NCBI RefSeq assembly: GCF_022809355.1 | Contig: NZ_JAKZMM010000003.1 | Span: 62,001 to 126,000, forward strand | Length of the DNA stretch: 64,000 nt | Direction: 5' to 3' | Source of the DNA: Parabacteroides faecalis | GTDB lineage: Bacteria > Bacteroidota > Bacteroidia > Bacteroidales > Tannerellaceae | Made by a program: the position numbers and the translations under genes | Notes under the pieces: generated by a model | What the model saw: only the letters and a program-made list of their open reading frames with translations | What the model was told of the DNA's origin: nothing | Databases searched by the model: none | Shown here: in pieces, positions 7,918 to 17,254 of the stretch | Position numbering within the stretch: the stretch's first letter is position 1 | How the letters are laid out: every line of letters starts with the position of its first letter

Positions 7918-7925
7918 TACCTTTG
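7918..7925 (+). promoter_or_regulatory. Possible promoter -7 box TACCTTTG
   Basis: TACCTTTG fits the Bacteroidetes -7 consensus TAnnTTTG. A TTG at 7893-7895 is 22 bases upstream, a little far for a -33 element. If active, it would transcribe rightward through the structured repeats, with no gene before the element end. Confidence 0.35.
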
Positions 7926-8070
7926 CAGCCGAACGAGAATGACCACCTGATGCGTCGTCTGGAAGTCGCAAAATGGAGGTAAGCGTAACAAGAGGCAGAT
8001 TGAATGGAACATCTTCAAAATGCGGAACTGCATGAGAAAAGAAAACGTACTCTAACTTGGAGAATTGCTT

Positions 8071-8248
8071 GAAAGCGTGAACAAGCCGAAGCCCCACAAA
8101 GAAGTATGCCCGTATATGCCTATCCGACTTGTTCGGACAGACACATACGGACATTCTTCTCCGGCTTCGGCGGTGTAGACAACCTTTTGTGGCTCACCCG
8201 TGAGCGGCAAGTGGTTGGCTGTACCTATCCCTGTTCCGCTTTCAACAA
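8071..8248. repeat. Structured 178-bp unit, copy 1 of 2 (period 204 bp)
   Basis: Bounded by near-inverted ends (GAAAGCGTGAACA and TGTTCCGCTTTC). Inside, GCCGAAGCC pairs with GGCTTCGGC, CCACAAAG with CTTTTGTGG, and CCGTATATG with CACATACGG. The first two pairings cross each other, so they are alternatives or a pseudoknot. A small CTCACCCGTGAG hairpin lies near the end. Confidence 0.75.
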
Positions 8249-8274
8249 AAAGAAATATAGAGAGGATAGAGTAT

Positions 8275-8452
8275 GAAAGCGTGAACAAACTGAAGCCCCA
8301 CAAAAGAAGTGTGTCCGTATATGCCTATCCGACTTGCTCGGACAGACACATACGGACATTCTTCTCAGGCTTCGGCGGTACGGACAACCTTTTGTGGCTC
8401 ACTCGTGAGTGGCAAGTGGTTGGCTGTACCTATCCCTGTTCCGCTTTCAACA
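8275..8452. repeat. Structured 178-bp unit, copy 2 of 2 (period 204 bp)
   Basis: Same unit shifted exactly 204 bases. It differs at a handful of positions that mostly keep the pairing. For example, CCGAAGCC becomes CTGAAGCC, which still pairs with GGCTTCGG through a G-U. TGTCCGTAT and ATACGGACA here form a longer perfect stem than in copy 1. Confidence 0.75.
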
Positions 8453-8485
8453 AGAAACAAAAGGCGCAAGTGGTAAAGGCGGTTG

Positions 8486-8560
8486 TGCCGTAAGAAAGAT
8501 AATCCGCACATCCATCGTCAAACCTTCGGTTTGATGCGGATATACGGACTTTCTTTCAGC
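8486..8560. repeat. Hairpin related to the structured units
   Basis: GAAAG-ataATCCGCACATC pairs with GATGCGGAT further on, with an inner AAACC-TTCG-GGTTT type loop (AAACCTTCGGTTT). It ends with ATACGGACTTTC, which echoes the ATACGGACATTC of the two 178-bp units. Confidence 0.5.
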
Positions 8561-8770
8561 CATGCCGCCAGTGCCGATGACCGACCCTTACCATGTAAGG
8601 GTGAATCATCAGCACGGTTTCATTTGCGACAAGAGGAACAACAAAAAAAGAAACGGCAAGCCCCCGTAAAAGTACCTCTCTCGCATAGCCATGAAAGGGT
8701 TGTCCGCTTGCCGATTGTCTAAACGAGAGTTTAGGCTTCAAAAGCGGACATTCCTTTCGGATATGCCATA

Positions 8771-8817
8771 GTAGGAAAGAGGTTGTCTGAACTCGTTTCA
8801 GCCAACGCCTTTCCTAC
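8771..8817. repeat. Inverted repeat near the ICE end
   Basis: GTAGGAAAG (8771-8779) and CTTTCCTAC (8809-8817) form a 9-bp stem about 100 bases inside the proposed element end. Confidence 0.5.
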
Positions 8818-8919
8818 AGGAAAATTCACTTTTACGGAAGAACAGTAACAAACAGGTCAAGAAATCACGCTCAAAACACAGAAAAATGAGCAATTCCTTG
8901 GGGTACCCGAATAAAAAGT

Positions 8920-8929
8920 GTACCTTTGC
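8920..8929 (+). other. Probable ICE attachment site (attR core)
   Basis: GTACCTTTGC matches the 10-bp target GTANNTTTGC used by CTnDOT-type tyrosine integrases. ICE-like DNA lies to its left and the core thrS cluster to its right. It is also a TAnnTTTG promoter box with a TTGG 19-20 bases upstream, as expected for elements that insert into promoters. The other end of the element is outside the window, so the exact boundary is inferred. Confidence 0.6.
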
Positions 8930-9124
8930 ATACAGAGTTGTGAGGCGAAGTAAATCACAGAATATCAGTGCACTTGCACTTTCGCTAAATCGTTACCATA
9001 AATCCGTAACTCCTTCATTCCAATCTGATACTCAATCAGATATAAGTTTTTTGATTATCCAATGCAAGATACGAATAATGATCAAACTTTTTTTTGAAAT
9101 CTTTTATCTGTTCAAAAAAGATAT

Positions 9125-9132
9125 TAACTTTG
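9125..9132 (+). promoter_or_regulatory. thrS promoter -7 box
   Basis: TAACTTTG fits TAnnTTTG and lies 37 bases before the thrS start. No good -33 element at the usual spacing was found. It sits to the right of the ICE end, so thrS keeps a promoter of its own despite the insertion. Confidence 0.55.
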
Positions 9133-9168
9133 TGGGCTGTAAAGAAAAAATATTTTAGTGAACAGATT

Positions 9169-11109
9169 ATGATTAAAATTACATTTCCGGATAATTCCGT
9201 AAGAGAATATGCAGAAGGAACAACAGCCATGCAGATTGCTGAAAGCATCAGCTCTCGTTTGGCTCAGGAAGTATTGGCTGCAAGTGTAAACGGTGAAGTC
9301 TGGGACCTGACACGTCCTATTCATCAGGACGCAACTGTAAAACTGTTCAAGTGGGATGATGAAGAAGGTAAGCATGCTTTCTGGCATTCAAGTGCCCACC
9401 TGATGGCTGAAGCTTTGCAGGAGTTGTACCCTGGCATTAAATTCGGTATCGGTCCGGCCATTGAAAATGGATTCTACTATGACGTAGATCCGGGTGAAAC
9501 TGTTATTAAAGACAGTGATTTTGCTACTATCGAAGCCAAGATGATGGAATTGGTAGCAAAGAAAGAAGCTATTGTTCGTGCAGATATTTCCAAGGCTGAT
9601 GCTTTGAAGATGTTTGGCGACAGAGGCGAAGAGTATAAAGTTGAGTTGATCAATGAATTGGAAGACGGTAAGATTACAACTTATACACAAGGCGCATTTA
9701 CCGATTTGTGTCGTGGTCCGCATCTTCCGAATACATCTTATATAAAAGCCGTTAAGGTTTTAAGTGCTGCAGGCGCTTATTGGCGTGGTGATGAAACACG
9801 CAAGCAATTGGTTCGTCTTTATGCCATTACTTTCCCGAAGAAGAAGCTTTTGGATGAGTATTTGACTTTATTAGAGGAAGCTAAGAAGCGTGACCATCGT
9901 AAGATTGGTAAAGAGCTGGATCTGTTTATGTTCTCGGATACAGTAGGTAAAGGATTGCCGATGTGGTTGCCGCGTGGTACTGCTTTGCGTTTGCGTTTGC
10001 AGGATTTCTTGCGCCGTATCCAGGCTCGTTATGATTATCAGGAAGTCATGTGTCCGCCTATTGGTAATAAATTATTGTATATTACTTCAGGACACTATGC
10101 GAAGTATGGAAAAGATTCTTTCCAGCCGATCCATACACCTGAAGAAGGTGAAGAATATTTCCTGAAACCGATGAACTGTCCTCATCACTGTATGATCTAT
10201 AAAAATTCTCCGCGTTCTTATAAGGATCTGCCTTTGCGTTTGGCTGAATTTGGTACGGTATGTCGTTATGAACAAAGTGGTGAGTTGCATGGTTTGACTC
10301 GTGTACGTAGCTTTACGCAGGATGATGCTCATATCTTCTGTCGTCCGGATCAGGTGAAAGATGAATTTATCCGTGTAATGGATATCATTTCAATTGTTTT
10401 TAAATCGATGGACTTTAAGAACTTTGAAGCTCAGATTTCATTGCGGGATAAAGTGAACCGGGAAAAATATATCGGTAGCGAAGAAAACTGGGAAAAGGCA
10501 GAACGGGCTATTATCGAAGCTTGTGAAGAAAAAGGTTTGCCTGCTAAAATAGAATATGGTGAAGCAGCTTTCTATGGTCCGAAGTTGGACTTTATGGTGA
10601 AAGATGCCATTGGTCGTCGTTGGCAGTTGGGTACGATCCAGGTAGATTATAACTTGCCGGAACGTTTCGAACTGGAATATACGGGAGAAGATAATAAGAA
10701 ACATCGCCCAGTTATGATTCACCGTGCACCATTTGGTTCAATGGAACGTTTTGTTGCCGTATTGATTGAACATACTGCCGGTAAATTCCCATTATGGCTG
10801 ACTCCGGATCAGGTAGTTATTTTGCCGATCAGTGAGCGCTTTAATGAATACGCTTGGAATGTGGCTCGCGAACTGAAGCAAAAGAATATCCGTGTCTTGG
10901 TTGATGACCGAAATGAGAAAATCGGACGTAAAATTCGTGACAACGAGATGAAACGTATCCCTTATATGCTGATTGTTGGAGAAAAAGAAGCAGAAAATGC
11001 AGAAGTTTCTGTAAGAAAACAGGGCGAAGGTGATAAAGGTTCGATGAAAATTACTAACTTTGCAGCGCTTTTGAATAACGAGGTTGAGGAAATGATCAAT
11101 CGTTGGTAA
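9169..11109 (+). CDS. thrS: Threonyl-tRNA synthetase
   Basis: 646 residues from ATG 9169 ([14 protein letters not shown]), the usual N-terminus; the in-frame start at 9094 would precede the promoter box. Domains in order: TGS, the editing/SAD domain with [11 protein letters not shown], the class II catalytic core ([22 protein letters not shown], and the arginine motif near [11 protein letters not shown]), and the anticodon-binding domain. It charges tRNA-Thr in the cytoplasm. It is followed 50 bases later by infC, the classic thrS-infC-rpmI-rplT order. No T-box leader was seen upstream. Confidence 0.98.
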   Translation: MIKITFPDNSVREYAEGTTAMQIAESISSRLAQEVLAASVNGEVWDLTRPIHQDATVKLFKWDDEEGKHAFWHSSAHLMAEALQELYPGIKFGIGPAIENGFYYDVDPGETVIKDSDFATIEAKMMELVAKKEAIVRADISKADALKMFGDRGEEYKVELINELEDGKITTYTQGAFTDLCRGPHLPNTSYIKAVKVLSAAGAYWRGDETRKQLVRLYAITFPKKKLLDEYLTLLEEAKKRDHRKIGKELDLFMFSDTVGKGLPMWLPRGTALRLRLQDFLRRIQARYDYQEVMCPPIGNKLLYITSGHYAKYGKDSFQPIHTPEEGEEYFLKPMNCPHHCMIYKNSPRSYKDLPLRLAEFGTVCRYEQSGELHGLTRVRSFTQDDAHIFCRPDQVKDEFIRVMDIISIVFKSMDFKNFEAQISLRDKVNREKYIGSEENWEKAERAIIEACEEKGLPAKIEYGEAAFYGPKLDFMVKDAIGRRWQLGTIQVDYNLPERFELEYTGEDNKKHRPVMIHRAPFGSMERFVAVLIEHTAGKFPLWLTPDQVVILPISERFNEYAWNVARELKQKNIRVLVDDRNEKIGRKIRDNEMKRIPYMLIVGEKEAENAEVSVRKQGEGDKGSMKITNFAALLNNEVEEMINRW

Positions 11110-11159
11110 AAAGTGAAGATTTAATTAACAAAATAACGAGGAGAATAAAACATTTTTGA

Positions 11160-11762
11160 ATGAAGATTGACAATTCAAAAGAGCAGTATAGAATTAATGA
11201 ACGAATTCGTGTTCGTGAAGTTCGTTTAGTCGGTGATAATGTAGAGCAGGGAGTTTATCCCACATCACAGGCACTTAAAATCGCCGAAGATCAAGGGTTA
11301 GACCTGGTTGAAATTTCACCCAATGCTGCGCCCCCCGTTTGTAGAGTGATTGACTATCAGAAGTTCCTCTACCAACAAAAGAAACGTCAGAAAGAACAGA
11401 AGGCAAAATCTGTGAAGGTCGTTGTGAAAGAAATTCGTTTCGGACCTCAGACGGATGATCATGATTATGCCTTTAAGTTGAAACATGCCAAGGGCTTCTT
11501 GGAAGAAGGTGCTAAGGTTAAAGCTTATGTATTCTTTAAAGGACGTTCTATTTTGTTTAAGGAACAGGGTGAAGTTTTATTGCTCCGTTTTGCTAATGAC
11601 TTGGAAGATTACGGTCGTGTAGAACAGATGCCTCTTTTGGAAGGTAAGCGAATGATTATCGTTTTAACTCCGAAAAAAGGCGCCGGTTCTTCGAAAGCTG
11701 CCAAGAAATCTGCTGCTCCTGCTGAAAATACAGCGAGTGATGCAAGTGATAGCGAAGAATAG
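11160..11762 (+). CDS. infC: Translation initiation factor IF-3
   Basis: 200 residues. The N-domain begins [17 protein letters not shown], a Lys-rich linker follows ([13 protein letters not shown]), and then the C-domain ([14 protein letters not shown]...). It binds the 30S subunit and controls start-codon choice. The C-terminus carries an extra Ala/Ser/Lys-rich low-complexity tail ending DASDSEE, common in Bacteroidetes. The ATG start at 11160 contrasts with the rare start codon used by infC in E. coli, so that form of autoregulation is not evident. Confidence 0.97.
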   Translation: MKIDNSKEQYRINERIRVREVRLVGDNVEQGVYPTSQALKIAEDQGLDLVEISPNAAPPVCRVIDYQKFLYQQKKRQKEQKAKSVKVVVKEIRFGPQTDDHDYAFKLKHAKGFLEEGAKVKAYVFFKGRSILFKEQGEVLLLRFANDLEDYGRVEQMPLLEGKRMIIVLTPKKGAGSSKAAKKSAAPAENTASDASDSEE

Positions 11763-11834
11763 TATAAATAATGAAATAGAATAAACATTTCCTTTTGGGA
11801 AATGATCGTTTAATTAATTAAAATAGATTGGAAA

Positions 11835-12032
11835 ATGCCTAAGATGAAGACTAATTCCGGTGCCAAAAAGAGGTTTGCCCTTACCGGAACAGGAAAAATC
11901 AAGAGAAAACACGCTTTTAAAAGTCACATTCTGACAAAGAAGACTAAAAAGCAGAAGAGAAATCTTACTCATACTGGTATTGTTGCCGGTGTTGATGTAA
12001 ACGGTGTAAAGAAATTGCTTTGCATGAAGTAA
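11835..12032 (+). CDS. rpmI: 50S ribosomal protein L35
   Basis: 65 residues, highly basic, beginning [14 protein letters not shown] and containing [14 protein letters not shown], standard for bL35. It lies between infC and rplT with 72 and 98 base gaps, as in most bacteria. Confidence 0.97.
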   Translation: MPKMKTNSGAKKRFALTGTGKIKRKHAFKSHILTKKTKKQKRNLTHTGIVAGVDVNGVKKLLCMK

Positions 12033-12130
12033 TTATTAGAGCGAGTTTTTTTAGATTTTTATTAACCGAGTGTATTAGCTAAAAAGATCATCGTAAAAGA
12101 TGACGCTAACATTCAAAACAGATTAGAATT

Positions 12131-12475
12131 ATGCCTAGATCAGTAAATCATGTTGCTTCAAGAGCAAAAAGAAAACGGATTTTGAAACTTACCCGTGGTT
12201 ATTACGGTGCTCGTAAAAATGTTTGGACCGTAGCAAAGAATACATGGGAAAAAGGTTTAACGTATGCATTCCGTGACCGTCGTAACAAGAAACGTAACTT
12301 CCGTGCTTTGTGGATTCAGCGTATTAATGCTGCTGCTCGTCTGGAAGGTATGTCTTACTCTCGTTTGATGGGTGCTTTGCACGCTGCAGGTATCGAAATC
12401 AACCGTAAGGTGTTGGCCGATTTGGCTGTTAATCATCCTGAAGCTTTCAAGGCTATCGTTGCTAAAGTAAAGTAA
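12131..12475 (+). CDS. rplT: 50S ribosomal protein L20
   Basis: 114 residues, basic ([19 protein letters not shown]...). It has the conserved GYYGARKN and [19 protein letters not shown] regions of bL20, which is needed early in 50S assembly. Last gene of the thrS operon; a strong terminator follows. Confidence 0.97.
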   Translation: MPRSVNHVASRAKRKRILKLTRGYYGARKNVWTVAKNTWEKGLTYAFRDRRNKKRNFRALWIQRINAAARLEGMSYSRLMGALHAAGIEINRKVLADLAVNHPEAFKAIVAKVK

Positions 12476-12497
12476 GAATTGAATTTCTTAGGATAAG

Positions 12498-12537
12498 AAA
12501 AGGATCTGTCTGTAAAAGGTAGATCCTTTTTGTTTTT
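12498..12537 (+). terminator. Rho-independent terminator after rplT
   Basis: AAAAGGATCT (12498-12507) pairs with AGATCCTTTT (12521-12530), followed by TGTTTTT. It ends the thrS-infC-rpmI-rplT transcript. The next 200 bases (12540-12740) are AT-rich with nothing I can name. Confidence 0.85.
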
Positions 12538-12741
12538 ATATTCGGTGCCTATTGCTAAATATTGCTTCCTTGTTATTCTGAATTTGTCGGATAATGTTTT
12601 AGAGAAACTTAAACTGTTGATTTATAAATAGGAAAAAGGCAGAAGAGAAATCAGTGAGAATTAAAAACAAAACTCTTGAAAATCGTTTTCGTTTTTCGTT
12701 TATTTTGTTGCTAGTTCTTGTGTATTTTTTTCTATATAATA

Positions 12742-12773
12742 TTTGGTTTAATCAAAATAAAAGTATATATTTG
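12742..12773 (+). promoter_or_regulatory. Strong promoter of the downstream non-coding RNA
   Basis: TTTGG (12742-12746), then 19 bases, then TATATTTG (12766-12773). This is an exact Bacteroidetes housekeeping promoter (-33 TTTG, -7 TAnnTTTG). Transcription should begin near 12780. Confidence 0.7.
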
Positions 12774-12779
12774 CAATAC

Positions 12780-13017
12780 AATCAAACGAGCTTAAAGAGT
12801 TAAGCCGCACTTGTTCGATTGGGAAACTCATCAAATTATAATAATTCCGAGACATAGCTTTTGTCACTAATGGCGGGCCGCGCCCTTCGGGGTATGCTTA
12901 GCACGGCGGATTACAAAGGTGGCATGGCACTCAAATCCTGTCATACGGAGTTTATTCATATCTACGGTGCGGCTTTCATTCATATAGGGATTACCTCAAA
13001 AGGTAATCCCTTTTTTT
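12780..13017 (+). ncRNA. ssrS: Probable 6S RNA (Bacteroidales-1 type)
   Basis: No protein-like frame, but a clear transcription unit: a consensus promoter just upstream and a terminator at its end, GGGATTACC (12987-12995) pairing with GGTAATCCC (13002-13010) before seven T. The body is GC-richer than its surroundings, with pairable segments such as GGGCCGCGCCCTTCGGGG. As I recall, the Bacteroidales-1 RNA, since interpreted as 6S RNA, lies downstream of rplT; the position here fits. 6S RNA binds RNA polymerase holoenzyme. The ends are estimates. Confidence 0.6.
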
Positions 13018-13179
13018 ATGCGTATCTTCATTTCTTTTTGATATGACTGTATGTACTTTTCAGGTAATGATTCGCTATTAAAAATGACTTTTTGTTGTTA
13101 TGCGTTAAAAAAGTAGTGATATTCGAGTCATAACGTATTTTTTTAGTATATTTGTTTTATACATTAATTTTATCGCACT

Positions 13180-13998
13180 ATGGACTTCGTTAAGTATTTA
13201 TATATAGCTATTCGGGCAGCTTTGGATGCCGGCAAATCAATCATGGATATTTATACTGATCCTAATTCTGATTTTGGAATTGAACGTAAAGAGGATAATT
13301 CTCCATTGACTTTAGCCGACAAGGCTTCTAACCGGATTATTGTTTCTGCTCTTTCTGTTACTCCATTTCCGATTTTAAGTGAAGAAGAAAAGCAATGTCC
13401 TTATGAAGAGCGGAAGACGTGGGAGACTTTATGGGTCGTTGATCCGCTGGATGGAACCAAAGAGTTTATCAAACGTAATGGAGAGTTTACGGTCAATATA
13501 GCTCTTGTACATAAAAATGTGCCGGTGCTGGGAGTAATTTATGTGCCGGTTCGCAAAAAATTATATTTTGCTTGTGAATCTATTGGAGCTTATAAACTGA
13601 TGGATATTGACAGTGCTAACCAGCCTTCTATGGATGTACTGAAGAAGAATGCTTCTCGTCTGCCGTCGGCTATGTTCCATCAAGGTATAGTTGTGGTGGC
13701 TTCACGTTCACATCAGACGGAAGATACGACACGGTATATTGATAATTTACGGAAGAAAGGTCAGCCGGTGACTTTGATTAGCAGTGGCAGTAGTTTGAAG
13801 ATTTGTCTGGTTGCAGAAGGTTCGGCTGATGTTTATCCTCGTTTTGCTCCGACAATGGAATGGGATACGGCTGCCGGTCATGCAATAGCTAAAGCTGCCG
13901 GTTGTGAGGTTTATCACATTGACGAAAAGACACCATTGTCATATAATAAAGAGAATTTGTTGAATCCTTGGTTTGTAGTGAAGCCGGTGAATAAGTAA
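13180..13998 (+). CDS. cysQ: 3'(2'),5'-bisphosphate nucleotidase CysQ
   Basis: 272 residues of the inositol-monophosphatase-like fold. The metal site is DPLDGTKEF with an upstream EE pair (LSEEEKQ), and EWDTAAGHAI is the second conserved motif. It hydrolyses PAP to AMP, clearing the inhibitory product of sulfotransferases. It heads the PAPS/sulfotransferase cluster; the gap to the next gene is 111 bases. Since no PAPS reductase gene follows, its likely job here is to support the sulfotransferase at the cluster end. Confidence 0.93.
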   Translation: MDFVKYLYIAIRAALDAGKSIMDIYTDPNSDFGIERKEDNSPLTLADKASNRIIVSALSVTPFPILSEEEKQCPYEERKTWETLWVVDPLDGTKEFIKRNGEFTVNIALVHKNVPVLGVIYVPVRKKLYFACESIGAYKLMDIDSANQPSMDVLKKNASRLPSAMFHQGIVVVASRSHQTEDTTRYIDNLRKKGQPVTLISSGSSLKICLVAEGSADVYPRFAPTMEWDTAAGHAIAKAAGCEVYHIDEKTPLSYNKENLLNPWFVVKPVNK

Positions 13999-14109
13999 TT
14001 TTGTCTGTGTCATTTTCTGAAAAATAGAGGTGTATTTGAAACTCATCCGTTTAATTCCAAATTTTTTATGTAAGTTTGCACTTCGTCTGAATAGAAGTAA
14101 GGAAAAACA

Positions 14110-15660
14110 ATGAGTTTTGAAGTAGTATTTGTATTCTTAGCTTTAATCGGAATGATTACAGCTCTTGTCATGGACAAAATGCGTCCGGGCATGATCTTGT
14201 TGACTGTCGTCGTTTTATTTCTGTGCGCGGGTATTCTTACCCCGAAGGAAATGTTGGAAGGCTTCAGCAACAAAGGGATGATTACAGTCGGGATGCTTTT
14301 CCTGGTGAGTGAAGGAATAAGACAGAGTGGAGCGTTAGGGCAATTGATCAAGAAATTGCTTCCGCAGCATCATACAACAGTCTTTAAAGCTCAGCTGCGT
14401 ATGTTGCCGCCGATTGCTTTTATTTCTGCTTTCCTGAATAATACTCCCGTAGTTGTTATCTTTGCTCCGATAATAAAGCGATGGGCCGAGTATGTCAAAC
14501 TGCCGGCTACAAAGTTTCTGATACCTCTTTCTTTTGTCACGATATTAGGTGGAATTTGTACGCTGATTGGTACATCAACCAACTTGGTTGTGCATGGGAT
14601 GATCTTGGAAGCCGGTTTTGAAGGCTTTACCATGTTTGAACTGGGTAAGGTTGGTGTGTTTGTGGCAATAGCCGGTATTCTTTATCTTTTTGCATTCTCT
14701 AAATTCTTATTGCCGGAAGACCGGTCTGATTCTGTTTTGGATGATGATGAAGAACAACATACCGGTCTGCATCGGGTAGAAGCCGTTTTGGGAGCCCGTT
14801 TCCCTGGTATTAACAAGACATTGGGCGCATTTAATTTTACCCGCCATTACGGAGCGATTGTCAAAGAAGTCATCAGCGGCGGTCGTCGTTATACCCATAA
14901 TTTGGATAAGGTTCGACTGAATGAAGGTGATACCTTGATTCTTTGGGCTGATGATTCTTTCATTCCGACTTGGGGTGAATCAAGTGTGTTCTTGATGTTG
15001 GCGAATGGGAAAGATAGTCAGGAACCTGTTTCTGCCAAGAAACGATGGCTGGCATTGGGATTACTTATATTTATGATTGTAGGTGCAACGGTGGGTGAAT
15101 TACCGGTTGTAAAGGAAATGATTCCGAATATGAAACTGGATATGTTCTTCTTCGTTTGTATAACCACGATTATTATGGCGTGGACGAAAATATTCCCTCC
15201 TAAAAAATATACCAAATACATATCTTGGGATATCCTGATAACCATTGCCTGTGCTTTCGGTATTAGTAAAGCCATGGAAAATTCAGGTTTTGCCTCTTTG
15301 ATTGCCCAGCATATTATCAGTATGGCTGATGATTTGGGACCTTATGCTTTGCTGGCTATTATATTTATCATTACAAATATCTTTACGGAATTAATTACAA
15401 ACAATGCTGCGGCAGCATTGAGTTTTCCGATTGCGCTGTCGGTTGCTTCCCAGTTGGGTGTTGATCCGAAACCGTTTTTTGTCGTGATATGTATGGCAGC
15501 TTCGGCCAGTTTCAGTACGCCGATCGGTTATCAGACGAACTTAATCGTGCAAGGTGTAGGTGGATATAAGTTTATGGACTTTGTAAAAGTTGGTCTGCCT
15601 TTGAATATAATAACCTTCCTGATCTCGGTTTTTCTGATCCCTCAGATCTGGAAGTTTTAA
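14110..15660 (+). CDS. SLC13/DASS-type permease with RCK_C domain, probable sulfate importer
   Basis: 516 residues. It has about 10-11 membrane helices in two halves, split by a soluble TrkA-C/RCK_C domain at about residues 205-300 (FPGINKTLGAF... NEGDTLILWA). The substrate-clamp motifs IGTSTNLVVHG and TNNAAAAL are those of ion-transporter/DASS proteins. Placed between cysQ and cysC, it most likely brings in sulfate for APS and PAPS synthesis. Substrate is inferred from context only. Confidence 0.82.
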   Translation: MSFEVVFVFLALIGMITALVMDKMRPGMILLTVVVLFLCAGILTPKEMLEGFSNKGMITVGMLFLVSEGIRQSGALGQLIKKLLPQHHTTVFKAQLRMLPPIAFISAFLNNTPVVVIFAPIIKRWAEYVKLPATKFLIPLSFVTILGGICTLIGTSTNLVVHGMILEAGFEGFTMFELGKVGVFVAIAGILYLFAFSKFLLPEDRSDSVLDDDEEQHTGLHRVEAVLGARFPGINKTLGAFNFTRHYGAIVKEVISGGRRYTHNLDKVRLNEGDTLILWADDSFIPTWGESSVFLMLANGKDSQEPVSAKKRWLALGLLIFMIVGATVGELPVVKEMIPNMKLDMFFFVCITTIIMAWTKIFPPKKYTKYISWDILITIACAFGISKAMENSGFASLIAQHIISMADDLGPYALLAIIFIITNIFTELITNNAAAALSFPIALSVASQLGVDPKPFFVVICMAASASFSTPIGYQTNLIVQGVGGYKFMDFVKVGLPLNIITFLISVFLIPQIWKF

Positions 15661-15685
15661 CTAGAAGATAATAGGAAAAGTGAAT

Positions 15686-16318
15686 ATGGATATAAAAGAA
15701 AAAGGATATACGGGAACCGATAATCCGAATCATGTATATCCTATTTTTGATAGGATGATGAGTCGTGCCGACAAAGAAGAGCTTCTGCATCAGAAAGGTC
15801 TGATGGTCTGGTTTACCGGACTGAGCGGCTCAGGTAAAAGCACGATTGCCATTGCGTTGGAACGCGAATTACATAAACGAGGTTTGCTATGCCGGATTTT
15901 GGATGGAGATAACATTCGTAGTGGAATCAATAATAATTTAGGTTTCTCTGCCGCTGATCGGGTAGAGAATATCCGACGGATAGCCGAAGTAGGTAAACTT
16001 TTTGTTGATACAGGTGTTATCACATTGGCCGCATTTATCAGTCCGAATAATGATATTCGGAAAATGGCTGCTTCAATTATTGGGGAAGACGATTTTATGG
16101 AAGTTTATGTAAGTACTCCGATTGAAGAATGTGAACGTCGTGATGTGAAGGGCTTGTATGCTAAAGCCCGGAAAGGCGAGATCGCTAACTTTACCGGTAT
16201 TTCAGCTCCCTTTGAAGCTCCCGAGCATCCGGCTTTATCATTGGATACTTCCGTCCTGACGCTGGAAGAATCTGTGAATCAGTTATTGGAAATAATATTA
16301 CCGAAAATAAGAAAATAA
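15686..16318 (+). CDS. cysC: Adenylylsulfate kinase
   Basis: 210 residues from ATG 15686 ([16 protein letters not shown]). P-loop [11 protein letters not shown] near residue 45, the DGDNIR motif, and FISPNNDIR typical of APS kinases. It phosphorylates APS to PAPS, the universal sulfuryl donor. An in-frame GTG at 15680 is a weaker start. It is followed within 12 bases by cysD. Confidence 0.95.
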   Translation: MDIKEKGYTGTDNPNHVYPIFDRMMSRADKEELLHQKGLMVWFTGLSGSGKSTIAIALERELHKRGLLCRILDGDNIRSGINNNLGFSAADRVENIRRIAEVGKLFVDTGVITLAAFISPNNDIRKMAASIIGEDDFMEVYVSTPIEECERRDVKGLYAKARKGEIANFTGISAPFEAPEHPALSLDTSVLTLEESVNQLLEIILPKIRK

Positions 16319-16329
16319 AGATATTGGTT

Positions 16330-17238
16330 ATGTCTGATTATAAATTAAGTCATTTGCAGGAACTGGAAGCCGAGGCGATTTATATCATTCGTGAGGTGGC
16401 TGCCGAATTTGAAAATCCTGTTATGCTTTATTCTATTGGTAAAGACTCATCGGTTATGGTTCGTCTGGCAGAAAAGGCTTTTGCTCCAGGTAAGGTTCCG
16501 TTCCCGTTGATGCACATTGACTCAAAGTGGAAGTTTAAGGAGATGATCGAATTTCGTGACAATTATGCCAAGAAGTACGGTTGGAATCTGATTGTTGAGT
16601 CGAATATGGAAGCGTTTAAGGCTGGTGTTGGTCCGTTTACGCACGGAAGTAAAGTCCATACCGATTTGATGAAGACGCAGGCCTTATTGCATGCGTTGGA
16701 TAAATATAAGTTTGATGCCGCCTTTGGTGGTGCCCGTCGGGATGAAGAGAAGAGTCGTGCGAAAGAACGTATTTTCTCTTTCCGTGATAAGTTCCACCAG
16801 TGGGATCCGAAGAATCAGCGTCCGGAATTGTGGGATATTTACAATACTCGCGTTCATAAAGGAGAAAGTATCCGTGTGTTCCCATTGTCTAACTGGACAG
16901 AACTGGATATCTGGCAGTATATCCGATTGGAGAATATTCCTATTGTTCCGTTATACTTCGCCAAGGAGCGTCCGATTGTAGAGATCGACGGCAATCTGAT
17001 TATGGCTGATGATGATCGTCTGCCGGAACAATATCGTGACAAGATCCAAATGCGTAAAGTGCGTTTCCGTACCTTGGGTTGCTGGCCTTTGACCGGAGCT
17101 GTCGAGAGTGAGGCCGATACGATCGAAAAGATTGTGGAAGAAATGATGACGACAACGAAGAGTGAACGTACAACGCGTGTCATCGATTTCGACCAGGATG
17201 CCAGCATGGAGCAAAAGAAACGCGAAGGCTATTTTTAA
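16330..17238 (+). CDS. cysD: Sulfate adenylyltransferase subunit 2
   Basis: 302 residues from ATG 16330. The PP-loop ATPase motif is [10 protein letters not shown]. The [16 protein letters not shown] segment and the C-terminal [10 protein letters not shown] are diagnostic of CysD. With CysN it makes APS from sulfate and ATP. An in-frame TTG at 16324 is not needed. The cysN gene starts 17 bases later behind an AAGAGGAG ribosome site. Confidence 0.96.
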   Translation: MSDYKLSHLQELEAEAIYIIREVAAEFENPVMLYSIGKDSSVMVRLAEKAFAPGKVPFPLMHIDSKWKFKEMIEFRDNYAKKYGWNLIVESNMEAFKAGVGPFTHGSKVHTDLMKTQALLHALDKYKFDAAFGGARRDEEKSRAKERIFSFRDKFHQWDPKNQRPELWDIYNTRVHKGESIRVFPLSNWTELDIWQYIRLENIPIVPLYFAKERPIVEIDGNLIMADDDRLPEQYRDKIQMRKVRFRTLGCWPLTGAVESEADTIEKIVEEMMTTTKSERTTRVIDFDQDASMEQKKREGYF

Positions 17239-17254
17239 ATAAGAGGAGTTTGTT

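Larger units (their letters stand above)
7660..8919. other. Non-coding, hairpin-rich terminal region of the ICE
   Basis: About 1.26 kb with no convincing gene on either strand; open frames here have no protein-like composition. It holds a + strand TAnnTTTG box (7918-7925), two copies of a structured 178-bp unit, and further hairpins near 8486-8560 and 8771-8817. The motif CGGACATTC recurs after several of these. It may be transcribed as non-coding RNA or act as DNA structure at the element end. Confidence 0.6.

Noticed and set aside
8886-9158. 90-codon open frame before thrS
   Set aside because: It spans the ICE/chromosome junction and the promoter box, has no ribosome site and no protein-like composition.
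8930-9168. T-box or other riboswitch in front of thrS
   Set aside because: No T-box sequence, specifier loop or terminator/antiterminator was found; Bacteroidetes generally lack T-boxes.
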